A model generated the notes under the pieces. The model was not told the origin of the DNA, did not search any database, and saw only the letters and a program-made list of their open reading frames with translations. The position numbers and the translations under genes were made by a program. This document shows positions 34,182-45,000 of a stretch of DNA of 64,000 bases, piece by piece (position 1 is the first letter of the stretch; every line of letters begins with the position of its first letter). The DNA comes from an uncultured Flavobacteriaceae bacterium (lineage in GTDB: Bacteria > Bacteroidota > Bacteroidia > Flavobacteriales > Flavobacteriaceae). The DNA lies in contig CANMSI010000001.1 of NCBI GenBank assembly GCA_947500575.1, positions 1,178,001 to 1,242,000 of the forward strand, in the 5' to 3' direction.

Positions 34182-35435
34182 TCAATACTTAACCACTAAT
34201 TGCACTGTTTCCTTGCCCCGTTGTTCCAGTAAAATTTCTTTTCCATTCTGGAGTGAAGCTATGGCCTCAGTATTGAAATGGCGTATGGTATATAAGGAAA
34301 CATCCTCATGATGCACCACTTTGAATTTGCGTTGCAATTGATTTAAAAGCTCAGGCAAACGTCCAAACTTATTGTCAACACAAACAGAAAAACTAATTGC
34401 AGAGTTCTGTATTAAATCTACCTTCATTTTATAATCGTGAAACAATTTGAAAATCTCACTGATACTGTCTTCCACTATAAAAGAGAAATCTAAAGAAGAT
34501 AGCTTCATTAAAACCTGATTCTTTTTGACAATAAAACAGGGTATTTCTGGATCTATTCCAATTCCCTTTCCAACCGTAGTTCCGGAGTCCTTTGGATTTA
34601 TAAACGACTTTACATGTAACGGAATTTCTTTTCCTTGTAAGGGTTGAAGGGTTTTAGGATGTATTACAGAAGCCCCATAAAATGCTAACTCTATGGCTTC
34701 CCTATAGGAGATTTTATTCAGCAAAGTAGTTTTTTCAAAATACCGAGGATCTGCATTTAACACCCCAGGAACATCTTTCCATATGGTGACAGAGTTTGCA
34801 TTTAAGCAATAGGCTAATATAGCCGCTGTATAATCAGAACCTTCCCTACCTAAAGTAGTTGTAAAATTGTTGTCATCACTGCCCAAAAACCCCTGGGTAA
34901 TGTATAACTTCTTCTTATCTACAATGGATGCCACCGCTTGTTGGGTTTTCTCCCAATGTACTTGCACATCTCGATAGGTATTATCGGTTTTAATAACATC
35001 TCTAATATCTAACCATGTATTTTGGATATCAACCTCGTTTAGATAAGCACTTAAAATGGTGGTAGAAACCAATTCGCCATAACCCACTACCTGATCATAT
35101 ACAAAGTTATATTTGGGCGATTTGTTCCAAGCCAAAAAACCTTGTACTTCTTCAAACAGGGACTTTACCTTTTCAAAAATAGGATGCTTTTCATTAGAAA
35201 ATAGGTCTAACAAGACATTATTATGATAGGTTACTACTTCCTGGATGGCCTCAGTTAACACTGTCTTATCTTGAAAATAAGCATCCACAATAGCTTCCAT
35301 CGCATTGGTGGTTTTACCCATGGCAGAAACCACTACCAATGTTTGACTATATCCAACTTCTTCTAAAACTTTTACTAGATTTTTTACTCCTTCTGCATCT
35401 TTTACAGATGCTCCTCCAAACTTAAAAACCCTCAT
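34182..35435 (-). CDS. Aspartate kinase
   Basis: 417 residues from the ATG at 35435. It phosphorylates aspartate, the first step to Lys, Thr, Met and diaminopimelate. Motifs: VFKFGGASVKD at the start, GREGSDYTAAILA (substrate loop), and C-terminal ACT-like regulation (LSSLDFSFIVEDSISEIF). The start overlaps the GNAT stop in ATGA, so translation is coupled; the longer frame to 35489 would lie within the GNAT gene. No homoserine dehydrogenase domain is attached. Confidence 0.92.
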   Translation of the reverse strand: MRVFKFGGASVKDAEGVKNLVKVLEEVGYSQTLVVVSAMGKTTNAMEAIVDAYFQDKTVLTEAIQEVVTYHNNVLLDLFSNEKHPIFEKVKSLFEEVQGFLAWNKSPKYNFVYDQVVGYGELVSTTILSAYLNEVDIQNTWLDIRDVIKTDNTYRDVQVHWEKTQQAVASIVDKKKLYITQGFLGSDDNNFTTTLGREGSDYTAAILAYCLNANSVTIWKDVPGVLNADPRYFEKTTLLNKISYREAIELAFYGASVIHPKTLQPLQGKEIPLHVKSFINPKDSGTTVGKGIGIDPEIPCFIVKKNQVLMKLSSLDFSFIVEDSISEIFKLFHDYKMKVDLIQNSAISFSVCVDNKFGRLPELLNQLQRKFKVVHHEDVSLYTIRHFNTEAIASLQNGKEILLEQRGKETVQLVVKY

Positions 35436-35911
35436 AATTGTGCTATAAAATTTTGTATCCCTTCTTCGTTTAATTGCACTACGTCCCAATCTCGCATTAC
35501 CTTTGCTCCTTTGGCTTCATAAAACCGAATTGCTGGCTCGTTCCAGTCTATTACTTCCCAAGAAATTCTCTTTACTCCTAGTTGATGACCATATTTTACT
35601 ACTTCCGTTAGTAATGCACTTCCCAAACCACTTCCGCGAAACTGTTCAGTAACAATTAAATCTTCCAAATGAATCACAGTTCCTTTCCAAGTAGAATAGC
35701 GAGGATATACTAACGCCATTCCACAAATTTTGGTATCCGATTCGGCAACAAAACACTGAAAAAGTGGCTGTGCGCCAAAGCCATCAGCCACTAAGTCTGA
35801 AGCATTTACTTCTACTGCATCTTCTTCTTTTTCAAAAATAGCTAGCTCTTGGATCAAACCTAATACCTGATCCATATCTTCTGCTTTTGCCTTTCGGATT
35901 GTATAATTCAT
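35432..35911 (-). CDS. GNAT N-acetyltransferase, diamine acetyltransferase-like
   Basis: 159 residues with a GNAT core: LEDLIVTEQFRGSGLGSALL (acetyl-CoA loop), WEVIDWNEPAIRFYEAKGA. The layout follows spermidine/spermine acetyltransferases, so a diamine or Lys-like substrate is likely. A TAACTTTG box lies upstream on the minus strand (35936 to 35929). Coupled to aspartate kinase by a 4-base overlap. Confidence 0.88.
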   Translation of the reverse strand: MNYTIRKAKAEDMDQVLGLIQELAIFEKEEDAVEVNASDLVADGFGAQPLFQCFVAESDTKICGMALVYPRYSTWKGTVIHLEDLIVTEQFRGSGLGSALLTEVVKYGHQLGVKRISWEVIDWNEPAIRFYEAKGAKVMRDWDVVQLNEEGIQNFIAQL

Positions 35912-35968
35912 CTGTTACAAATAAAACACAAAGTTATAAATTTAAAAAACTAATTGTTTACGAAATCG

Positions 35969-35997
35969 TTGTAGTTTCACAAAATAACCGATATTTG
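35969..35997 (+). promoter_or_regulatory. Promoter of fbp
   Basis: TTG at 35969-35971, an 18-base spacer and GATATTTG at 35990-35997 (7 of 8 bases of the -7 consensus). It lies 25 bases before the fbp ATG, giving a short leader. Confidence 0.6.
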
Positions 35998-36022
35998 TGC
36001 CCAAATAAAACAGGTTCTATCC

Positions 36023-37021
36023 ATGGACAAAAGAAACCGAACACTCGGCGAATTCATTATCGAAAATCAACATTCTTTTCAATACTCTTCTGGAGAATTA
36101 TCCAAACTTATTCATGCATTGCGGTTAGCCGCTAAAGTGGTGAATCATGAAGTAAATAAAGCAGGACTTATAGATATTTTAGGTGCGGCGGGAGATACAA
36201 ATATCCAAGGGGAAGATCAGCAAAAATTAGACGTGCTGGCCAACGAAAAATTTATTCAAACCTTAAAGAATAGGGAGATTGTATGTGGCATTGCTTCCGA
36301 GGAAGAGGACGATTTTATAAGTATTAATAGTAATAACGAGCAGCATCAGAATAAATATGTAGTGCTTATAGATCCACTTGATGGTTCCTCAAATATAGAT
36401 GTAAATGTATCCGTTGGTACCATCTTTTCTATTTACAGAAGAGTAACACCTGTGGGAACACCGGTAACCTTGGAAGATTTTTTACAGCCTGGCAAGAATC
36501 AGGTAGCTGCGGGTTATATCGTCTATGGAACTTCTACCATGCTAGTATACACCACAGGAGACGGTGTAAATGGATTTACGCTAAACCCGGCTATAGGTAC
36601 CTTTTACCTATCTCACCCCGATATGCAATTCCCCGAAATGGGTAAAATTTATTCCGTAAATGAAGGAAATTATATCCATTTCCCAAAAGGTGTAAAAGAC
36701 TATATCAAATACTGTCAGCAAGAAGAAGGAGATAGACCATATACTTCTAGATATATTGGTTCTTTAGTATCTGATTTCCACAGAAATATGATCAAAGGTG
36801 GTATTTATATGTATCCCAAAAGTAGTGTCGCCTCCAATGGAAAACTGCGTTTGCTTTATGAATGTAATCCCATGGCGTTTTTAGCGGAGCAAGCCAATGG
36901 AAAGGCAAGTGATGGACACCAACGTATTTTAGACATTGTTCCTTCTGAATTGCACGAACGCGTACCGTTCTTTTGCGGAAGTAAAAAAATGGTAGAGAAA
37001 GCAGAAGAATTTATGAATTAA
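36023..37021 (+). CDS. fbp: Class I fructose-1,6-bisphosphatase
   Basis: 332 residues. It hydrolyses fructose 1,6-bisphosphate to fructose 6-phosphate in gluconeogenesis. Motifs: metal-site [57 protein letters not shown] and [19 protein letters not shown]. Full length, and followed by a perfect terminator palindrome. Confidence 0.95.
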   Translation: MDKRNRTLGEFIIENQHSFQYSSGELSKLIHALRLAAKVVNHEVNKAGLIDILGAAGDTNIQGEDQQKLDVLANEKFIQTLKNREIVCGIASEEEDDFISINSNNEQHQNKYVVLIDPLDGSSNIDVNVSVGTIFSIYRRVTPVGTPVTLEDFLQPGKNQVAAGYIVYGTSTMLVYTTGDGVNGFTLNPAIGTFYLSHPDMQFPEMGKIYSVNEGNYIHFPKGVKDYIKYCQQEEGDRPYTSRYIGSLVSDFHRNMIKGGIYMYPKSSVASNGKLRLLYECNPMAFLAEQANGKASDGHQRILDIVPSELHERVPFFCGSKKMVEKAEEFMN

Positions 37022-37023
37022 AA

Positions 37024-37047
37024 AAAGCGGAACTTAAGTTCCGCTTT
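37024..37047. terminator. Terminator between fbp and terB
   Basis: AAAGCGGAACTT at 37024-37035 and AAGTTCCGCTTT at 37036-37047 form a perfect 24-base palindrome, with T runs on both sides. It serves both convergent genes. Confidence 0.85.
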
Positions 37048-37070
37048 CAATTTTTTCCGTTAGAACCCTC

Positions 37071-37502
37071 TTAACGGTTCATATTTTTTATTTCTTCAAT
37101 AAAATTGTCTTCATCCACACCCGCATTGACCAATTTAAGCGCCTTATCTACCACATAGTTCACATTTGCCGGTGAAAAACCAAGACCCACACTCAATCTT
37201 TCCAATAGTGGAATTTGTTTTTCTCCCAACTCATAGTCGGCATATACCATGCGCGCCAAATCATATAGACGTTCCAACCTTCTATCATAACTTGAAGGCG
37301 GATTTACCGGATGCGATGCATAATTCTTTAGTATTTCTTTGTAATCACTTTCTGAAATATTGAGTTTTCTTCCCAAACGGTCTAAAAACGCTTTCTCATC
37401 TTCTGTAATTACTCCGTCGCTCATGGCAACTTTTACAATGGCTGCAAAATGATCTTGATTTCGCTTTTGAAATCCACTGTCAAACAAATCTGAAATCGAC
37501 AT
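37071..37502 (-). CDS. TerB-family protein
   Basis: 143 residues, an all-helical TerB domain with metal-site-like acidic helices (HFAAIVKVAMSDGVITEDEKAFL). TerB proteins link to tellurite and stress responses and bind metal, but a lone copy is often of unknown role. A TATATTTG box lies on the minus strand (37531 to 37524). Divergent from the helicase gene. Confidence 0.85.
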   Translation of the reverse strand: MSISDLFDSGFQKRNQDHFAAIVKVAMSDGVITEDEKAFLDRLGRKLNISESDYKEILKNYASHPVNPPSSYDRRLERLYDLARMVYADYELGEKQIPLLERLSVGLGFSPANVNYVVDKALKLVNAGVDEDNFIEEIKNMNR

Positions 37503-37555
37503 ATATTTTTCTATTTAATAGCGCAAATATAATTTTTTTAAAAGTCATAATTTTA

Positions 37556-37588
37556 AAATTTGACCAACTTTATTTTAGGTCGAAATTT
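37556..37588. promoter_or_regulatory. Inverted repeat between terB and the helicase gene
   Basis: AAATTTGACC at 37556-37565 faces GGTCGAAATTT at 37578-37588, complementary apart from one extra G, around 12 bases. Located in the divergent intergenic region, so a possible operator for either gene. Confidence 0.35.
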
Positions 37589-37651
37589 GTACCTTCACTT
37601 GGCTACAAATGCTTTACTCATTTCTTAGAAAAATACCATGGCCAAAAGATC

Positions 37652-40123
37652 ATGACAAGAGAAGAACTACAACAGATTGCAACTCATTGGTTTGATCAAC
37701 AAAACTGGACGGTTTTCCCTTTTCAAAAACAAACATGGAATGCTTTTTTAAAAGGAAAAAATGGCCTTCTAAATGCCCCTACAGGTAGTGGCAAAACCTA
37801 TGCGCTTTGGTTTCCTATTGTATTACAGTATATAAAGACTAATCCTGCGTACAAAACGCAATATAAAAAAGGCTTAAAAGCCATTTGGATTACTCCTCTT
37901 AGAGCCTTATCTCAAGAAATTAAACAAGCTACAGAACGGGTATCTGAAGATTTGGGAATAGGATTTACTGTGGGGATACGAACAGGAGATACTTCTACGA
38001 AAGAGAGAGCCCAGCAAAAGAGGCAAATGCCAGATTTACTCATAACCACTCCGGAGAGTTTGCACCTTCTATTAGCTACAAAAGGCTACAAAAGCACATT
38101 CAAAAATTGTTCAGCTATCATAATAGATGAGTGGCACGAGTTATTGGGAACCAAACGTGGTGTACAAATGGAGCTTGCACTGTCTAGACTAAAAACACTT
38201 TCCAAAGAACTTCGAATATGGGGGGTCTCTGCTACTATTGGGAATTTAGAACAAGCAAGAGAAGTATTATTAGGGCCTCAAACCAATGCTCTCAAAAATT
38301 CGGTATTGATCAAAGCAAATCTTAACAAAAAACTCACCGTTAAAAGTATTATTCCAAAAACCATGGAAACCTTTCCCTGGCGTGGCCACCTTGGACTTCA
38401 TTTATTAGAAGAAGTAGTCCCTATTATCAACAAAAGTAAGACCACCCTTTTATTCACAAATACCAGAAGTCAGTGTGAAATTTGGTTTCAGAAAATTTTG
38501 GAAAAACACCCAGAATATGCAGGTGAAATAGCCATGCATCATGGAAGTATAAATAAAGAAACACGCTTATGGGTAGAGCAAGCCATTCGTAATGAAAGTT
38601 TAAAAGCGGTGGTATGTACTTCTAGCTTAGATCTAGGGGTAGATTTTGCTCCTGTAGAAACCGTAGTGCAAATTGGAGGGCCCAAGGGAGTAGCTCGTTT
38701 TATGCAACGTGCAGGTAGAAGCGGTCATAGACCGGGTAAAGAAAGTGTTATTTATTTCTTACCCACCCATGCTATTGAATTAGTAGAGGCAGCAGCCTTA
38801 CAAAGAGCTGTAAAAGAAAAAGCCGTTGAAGACAGGATCCCATATTTAAACAGTTTTGATGTATTGCTACAGTATTTAACCACTTTGGCTATTTCTGAGG
38901 GGTTTTATTCAGATGAGATATTTGAAGAAGTGCAACAGACTTTTTGCTTTCAGGCCATTTCTAAAGAGCAATGGCAATGGTTATTAAACTTTCTGGTAAT
39001 GGGAAGTCAGAGTTTACAAAGCTATGATGAATACAAAAAAGTGTTGGTAGCGGAAGATGGTCTTTTTAAAGTAAATGATCGCGGTGTTGCTATGCGACAC
39101 CGTTTTCAAATTGGCACCATTGTAGGAGATGCCAGCCTAACAGTTCGTTATCAAAAAGGAGGGTACATAGGTACCATTGAGGAGTATTTTATTTCCAAAC
39201 TAAACCCAGGTGACATCTTCACTTTTGCAGGCCGAAATCTAGAGTTTATTAGAATCAAAGGAATGCAGGCGCATGTACGAAATTCATCTAAAAAAACGAG
39301 TAAAGTTCCCAGTTGGATGGGTGGAAGACTTACTTTTTCTGCGCAGATGTCCGAGTTGCTACGCCAAGAATTATATTCGGCCAATCAGGAAAATTCTAAA
39401 ACGCCTATGGCACCAGAAATAGCAGCTTTGCAACCCTTATTTGAACGTCAACGTCTAGAAAGCATTGTACCTCAACCCCATGAGTTCTTAATAGAATCCT
39501 TTGAAACTAGCGACGGGTATCATTACTTATTCTATCCATTTGAAGGACGTTTTATTCATGAAGCCATGGGAAGCCTGTTAGCCTATCGAATTAGTCTCAT
39601 AGATCCCATTACATTTTCTTTAGCTTTTAATGATTATGGATTTGAATTGCTTTCAGACAAACAGCTGGATATGCATCAGGTTTTAGCTCATAATTTTTTT
39701 ACTACCGCTTATCTTCTAGACGATCTACAAAAAAGCCTCAATGCTTCTGAAATGGCACGAAGAAAATTTAGAGATATTGCTGTAATCAGTGGTATGGTTT
39801 TTACTGGATATCCTGAAAAGGGAATCAAAATGAAACATCTTCAAAGCAGTTCTCAACTCCTGTTCGATGTTTTCCGAGATTATGAATCCGACAATATGTT
39901 ATACCAACAGGCCTTTACAGAAACTTTTGAGCATCAATTAGAGGAAGGGCGGCTTAGAATTGCCCTAGAACGTATTGAAAAGCAGGATATCATATGGAAA
40001 GCTTGTTCAAAACCAACTCCTTTTTCGTTTCCCCTTATTACCGATCGTTTACGAGAAAAACTCTCCAGTGAAAGACTCGCAGATCGGATCAAACGTATGA
40101 CTGCCAAACTATTGAAGCAATAG
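37652..40123 (+). CDS. Ligase-associated DEXH-box helicase (Lhr-like)
   Basis: 823 residues. Walker A PTGSGKT (43-49), DEWH box (159-162), motif Ia TPLRALSQEI, SAT motif GVSATIG, and motif VI region QRAGRSGHR (about 353). The Lhr-type C-terminal half follows. This matches the helicase of the ligase-associated DNA damage response set. PdeM follows 89 bases later, but the ATP-dependent ligase and exonuclease usually linked to them are not in the window. Confidence 0.9.
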   Translation: MTREELQQIATHWFDQQNWTVFPFQKQTWNAFLKGKNGLLNAPTGSGKTYALWFPIVLQYIKTNPAYKTQYKKGLKAIWITPLRALSQEIKQATERVSEDLGIGFTVGIRTGDTSTKERAQQKRQMPDLLITTPESLHLLLATKGYKSTFKNCSAIIIDEWHELLGTKRGVQMELALSRLKTLSKELRIWGVSATIGNLEQAREVLLGPQTNALKNSVLIKANLNKKLTVKSIIPKTMETFPWRGHLGLHLLEEVVPIINKSKTTLLFTNTRSQCEIWFQKILEKHPEYAGEIAMHHGSINKETRLWVEQAIRNESLKAVVCTSSLDLGVDFAPVETVVQIGGPKGVARFMQRAGRSGHRPGKESVIYFLPTHAIELVEAAALQRAVKEKAVEDRIPYLNSFDVLLQYLTTLAISEGFYSDEIFEEVQQTFCFQAISKEQWQWLLNFLVMGSQSLQSYDEYKKVLVAEDGLFKVNDRGVAMRHRFQIGTIVGDASLTVRYQKGGYIGTIEEYFISKLNPGDIFTFAGRNLEFIRIKGMQAHVRNSSKKTSKVPSWMGGRLTFSAQMSELLRQELYSANQENSKTPMAPEIAALQPLFERQRLESIVPQPHEFLIESFETSDGYHYLFYPFEGRFIHEAMGSLLAYRISLIDPITFSLAFNDYGFELLSDKQLDMHQVLAHNFFTTAYLLDDLQKSLNASEMARRKFRDIAVISGMVFTGYPEKGIKMKHLQSSSQLLFDVFRDYESDNMLYQQAFTETFEHQLEEGRLRIALERIEKQDIIWKACSKPTPFSFPLITDRLREKLSSERLADRIKRMTAKLLKQ

Positions 40124-40212
40124 TATTATATACTTCTTTACATACCCCGAAGAACTTTCGTCAGGAAATAATTTTAACGCTTTTAATTGGAAACTTTAAG
40201 TACCTTAGTTGT

Positions 40213-40851
40213 ATGACGCAAACGCTCCAGATTCTGGATCAAACTTTTATTCTACATCCAACAGGGGCCCTATTTTGGAAGGAGCAAGAAGCTATTCTTA
40301 TTAGCGATGTCCATTTAGGTAAGGTGGGGCATTTTAGAAAATTTGGTGCTGCTGTTCCTCAAAAAGCCTTGTTTCAAAATTATACACTTTTGGATACGGT
40401 TATAGAGCATTTCAAACCGAAACATCTCTTTTTCCTAGGTGATTTGTTTCACTCAAGTATCAATAAAGAATGGCAAATTTTTGAACAATGGGTGCGAACC
40501 ACATCTCCCAAAATAGTGCTAATCGCCGGAAATCATGATATCATTTCTCCACTAAAATATGAAGTTTTGCATATTGAGGTTGTCCAGGAATTAGTCATTG
40601 CCACTTTTCTTTTAACCCACCATCCCGAAGAACGTGCGGGCTATTTCAATTTTTCAGGGCATATTCATCCCGCAATTCGTCTCAAAGGAAGTGGCAAGCA
40701 ATCTTTAAAACTACCTTGTTTTTTTAAGGATTCTTGGCAGATGATCTTGCCTGCTTTTGGAGAATTTACTGGAACACATGTGTTAAAACCAAGCGCCAAA
40801 AACGAGGTGTTTGCCATTACCAAAAATGAAGTAATTTTAGTATCAAATTAG
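40213..40851 (+). CDS. pdeM: Ligase-associated endonuclease PdeM
   Basis: 212 residues, calcineurin-like metallophosphoesterase. Metal sites: ISDVHLGK (Asp32, His34), FLGDLFHS (76-77), AGNHD (106-109), LTHHPEE (136-137) and SGHIHPA (149-152). The family is the nuclease of the ligase-associated DNA damage response. It is next to the helicase and 5 bases before the aminotransferase gene. Confidence 0.9.
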   Translation: MTQTLQILDQTFILHPTGALFWKEQEAILISDVHLGKVGHFRKFGAAVPQKALFQNYTLLDTVIEHFKPKHLFFLGDLFHSSINKEWQIFEQWVRTTSPKIVLIAGNHDIISPLKYEVLHIEVVQELVIATFLLTHHPEERAGYFNFSGHIHPAIRLKGSGKQSLKLPCFFKDSWQMILPAFGEFTGTHVLKPSAKNEVFAITKNEVILVSN

Positions 40852-40856
40852 AACTC

Positions 40857-41999
40857 ATGTTAGCTAATCAAAAACACCTTTTTAGTCTTTCTGATCAAAC
40901 TACCTATTTAAATTGTGCTTATATGTCGCCCCAGCTTAAGACCGTAGAAGAAGCAGGTATCAAAGCACTACTTCGCAAAAACCAGCCAGATACGATTACA
41001 GCTTCAGATTTTACCGAGGCCCCGGAGGTATTGAAACAAGGGTTTAGCGAATTAATAGACAATCCAAATCCTGAAAAAATAGCTATCATACCCTCCGTTT
41101 CCTATGGGATTGCCAATGTAGCTAATAATGTAAAATTGAATAGTGGGGATGAAATTCTAGTGGTTAGCGAACAATTTCCAAGCAATATATATTCATGGCA
41201 AAATGTAGCAAAAAAGTATAAGGCTCATATAAAAATAGTAGCTCCTCCCAAAGAATTTAAAGGGCGTGGCGCTCGCTGGAATAAGGCTATTTTAGAAGCG
41301 ATTAGCTCTAAAACCGCAGTGGTGGCGATGGCGCATTTGAATTGGGCAGATGGTACTTTATTTGACCTGCAAGCGATCCGAGAAAAAACAACAGCGGTAC
41401 AAGCGCTCCTAATCATTGATGGCACCCAAAGTATTGGAGCACTCCCTTTTTCTGTAAAGGAATTACAACCCGATGCCCTCATCTGTGGAGGTTATAAATG
41501 GTTATTAGGACCTTATTCACTTGGAGTGGCTTACTACGGGGATACACTGCTACAAGGAGAACCCATAGAGCATGGGTGGCTAAATAGATTGCATAGTGAA
41601 AATTTCACCACCTTAACGCAATATCAAGACGCATTTCAACCCGGAGCTGCTAGGTATTCTGTAGGAGAATCGAGTAATTTTACATTGGTTCCCATGCTAA
41701 TCAAGTCTATAGAGCAATTAATTGCATGGCAACCTCAGCAAATTCAGGAATATTGCAAAACACTTACCGAGCCAGCCATTGGGGTTTTACGAAACAAAGG
41801 ATACCTTATTGAGGAAGAAGCCTATAGAAGTAGTCATTTATTTGGTATCTATATGCCAGAAGATAAAAATATAGCAACTATAAAAGAAAAGTTAATTGCC
41901 AACAATATCATGGTATCCTATCGTGGGAATGCCATACGGGTTTCGTCACATCTCTACAATGATGTAGAAGATTTCAAAAGGCTTGTACATGCATTCTAA
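40857..41999 (+). CDS. Class V PLP-dependent aminotransferase-like protein
   Basis: 380 residues. The PLP Lys is Lys214 in GGYKWLLGPYSLG; Asp188 in IIDGTQSIG binds the PLP ring. The overall form is of the isopenicillin N epimerase/kynureninase-like class V group. The substrate is unknown. It is cotranscribed with pdeM (5-base gap), which may simply be convenience rather than a DNA repair role. Confidence 0.87.
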   Translation: MLANQKHLFSLSDQTTYLNCAYMSPQLKTVEEAGIKALLRKNQPDTITASDFTEAPEVLKQGFSELIDNPNPEKIAIIPSVSYGIANVANNVKLNSGDEILVVSEQFPSNIYSWQNVAKKYKAHIKIVAPPKEFKGRGARWNKAILEAISSKTAVVAMAHLNWADGTLFDLQAIREKTTAVQALLIIDGTQSIGALPFSVKELQPDALICGGYKWLLGPYSLGVAYYGDTLLQGEPIEHGWLNRLHSENFTTLTQYQDAFQPGAARYSVGESSNFTLVPMLIKSIEQLIAWQPQQIQEYCKTLTEPAIGVLRNKGYLIEEEAYRSSHLFGIYMPEDKNIATIKEKLIANNIMVSYRGNAIRVSSHLYNDVEDFKRLVHAF

Positions 42000-42034
42000 T
42001 CCATAAAACGTTTTTATTGCAGACCAAGAGTAGC

Positions 42035-42042
42035 TATATTTG
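42035..42042 (+). promoter_or_regulatory. -7 box (TATATTTG) of mfd
   Basis: Exact TAnnTTTG match 16 bases before the GTG start of mfd. TTG at 42017-42019 is only 15 bases away, short for a -33 box. The leader would be very short. Confidence 0.5.
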
Positions 42043-42058
42043 CCACAAAATTTGCTAG

Positions 42059-45000
42059 GTGCTTAAAACTGGTATCTCCCAAGCCTTTGAACGGTCTCTG
42101 CAGCTGCAGAAACTGGAAACTGCTATTGCCGTTTCCGAAAAAAAAGAAACTCCAAAACCCCCAATTTTTTTAGATGGTTTAACGGGTTCTTCCTTCTCCT
42201 TTTTTATTTCAGAAAGCTTTAAGCAAAGCGAAAAACCTTTCCTTTTAATTTTTAATGATAAAGAAGAAGCTGCTTATTACTTAAATGATTTAGAACAACT
42301 TATTGGAGATAAAGATGTGCTGTTCTATCCAGGAAGTTATAGAAGGCCTTACCAAATAGAAGAGACAGATAATGCCAATGTGCTGCTTAGAGCAGAAGTA
42401 TTGAACCGAATCAATTCAAGAAAAAAACCAGCCATATTAGTAACCTACCCAGAGGCACTTTTTGAAAGAGTAGTTACTAGAAAAGAGCTGAACAAAAACA
42501 CCTTAAAAATACAGATTGATGATACTTTAAGTCTAGATTTTTTTAATGAAGTGCTTTTTGAGTACCAATTTAAACGTGTAGATTTTGTAACTGAACCTGG
42601 AGAATTCTCGGTTAGGGGTGGTATTGTAGATGTGTTTTCATTTTCTCATGACGAACCATATCGAATCGAGTTTTTCGGTGACGATGTAGATAGTATCAGA
42701 ACCTTTGATGTAGAAACGCAGTTGTCCAAAGAAAAAGTAAAAAAGATTCGAATTATTCCAAACGTAGAAAATAAATTTCTAAATGAAACTCGTGAGAGTT
42801 TTCTAAAATACATTGCTCCTAACACTCTTGTATTTACAAAAAACACAACGCTTTTATTGGGACGGATTGATGGCCTTTTTGCCAAAGCGGAGGAGGCTTT
42901 TACCCAATTAAATTCTGATTTAAAACACGCTAAACCCGCAGCACTTTTTGTAACCGCTACTGCATTAAAACAACAACTTGAAGATTTTGTTACCATTCAT
43001 CTAAAGAAAGATGTGGTAGCTGCCCATAAAGAAGATAGTATAACAGAGGATACTATGCTTCGTATTGATTTTAATACCAAACCGCAACCTTCTTTCAATA
43101 AAAAATTTGAACTCTTAATTCAGAATCTGAATGAGAATCATAAACAAGGAATTACCAATTATATCTTTTGTGCCTCTAATCAACAGGCGCAACGTTTTAA
43201 GGATATTTTTGATGAAGGTACTGCAACAGTGCACTATAAAACCGTCGTTTTTCCCTTGTATCAAGGTTTTATTGCTCCTGAGCTAAAAATTGCATGTTAT
43301 ACAGATCATCAGATTTTTGAGCGTTATCATAAATTTCATCTTAAAAATGGTTATGCAAAAAAACAGGCCATTACCCTAAGAGAATTAAACAAATTAGACA
43401 TTGGCGATTATGTTACACATATTGATCATGGTATTGGAAAATTTGGGGGACTTCAAAAAATTGACGTAGAAGGAAAGAAACAGGAAGCCATCAAATTAAT
43501 GTATGGGGAACGAGACATTTTATACGTAAGCATTCATTCCTTACATAAAATCTCCAAATTCAATGGGAAAGATGGTGCAGTACCAAAAATATACAAGCTA
43601 GGCTCAGCAGCATGGAAAAAACTGAAGCAAAAAACCAAGTCGCGCGTTAAGAAAATTGCCTTTGATCTTATTAAAATATATGCCAAGAGAAGACTGCAAA
43701 AAGGATTTCAATACGACCCTGACAGCTATTTGCAACATGAATTAGAGGCCTCTTTTATCTATGAAGACACCCCAGATCAGTCTACCGCAACGGCCGACAT
43801 TAAAAAAGATATGGAAAGTGAGCGCCCCATGGATCGTTTAATATGTGGCGATGTAGGATTTGGAAAAACAGAAGTTGCCATTAGGGCAGCCTTTAAAGCA
43901 GTAGACAATGGAAAACAAGTGGCTGTTTTAGTTCCCACAACGATCTTAGCTTTTCAGCATAATAAGACTTTTAAGGAGCGCTTAAAGGAGATGCCCGTCA
44001 CCGTAGATTATATCAATCGTTTCCGAACTGCCAAAGAAAAAAGAACTACCCTGGAAAATCTAGAAGCTGGAAAAGTAGATATTATAATTGGCACTCATCA
44101 ATTGGTAAATAAGCAGGTGAAATTTAAAGACTTAGGTCTGCTTATTGTAGATGAAGAACAAAAATTTGGAGTGGCTGTAAAAGACAAACTAAAATCCATT
44201 AAAGAGAACGTAGATGTACTTACACTTACCGCTACTCCCATTCCAAGAACCTTGCAATTTAGTCTAATGGCTGCGAGAGATTTATCCGTAATTAATACCG
44301 CACCTCCTAACAGATATCCTATAGACAGCCAAGTAATTCGTTTCAGTGAAGAAATTATTAGAGATGCTATAAGCTATGAAATACAACGTGGCGGTCAAGT
44401 ATTTTTCATACATAACCGAATCGAAAATATTACCGAGGTCGCAGGTATGATTCAACGGCTTGTGCCAGACGCTAAAATAGGTATTGGACATGGACAAATG
44501 GAGGGGAAAAAATTAGAAACACTCATGTTGGCCTTTATGAATGGTGAGTTTGATGTATTAGTATCTACCACCATTGTTGAAAGTGGCTTAGACGTCACCA
44601 ATGCTAATACCATCTTTATTCATAATGCGAATAACTTTGGTTTAAGTGATTTGCATCAAATGCGAGGTCGTGTGGGAAGAAGCAATAAAAAAGCCTTTTG
44701 TTATTTTATTACGCCCCCCTATGATATGATGACCAATGATGCAAGAAAACGAATTCAGGCATTGGAACAATTTACAGATCTTGGCAGTGGTTTTAATATT
44801 GCTATGAAAGATTTGGAGATACGAGGGGCAGGCGATATTCTTGGAGGAGAACAAAGTGGTTTTATTAATGAAATTGGTTTTGATGCCTATCAAAAGATTT
44901 TGGCCGAAGCCATTTCAGAACTAAAAGAAAATGAATTCAAGGAATTATACGAGGAAGTAGAAGGTACACCCAAATCCTTTGTAGCCGAAACACAAATTGA

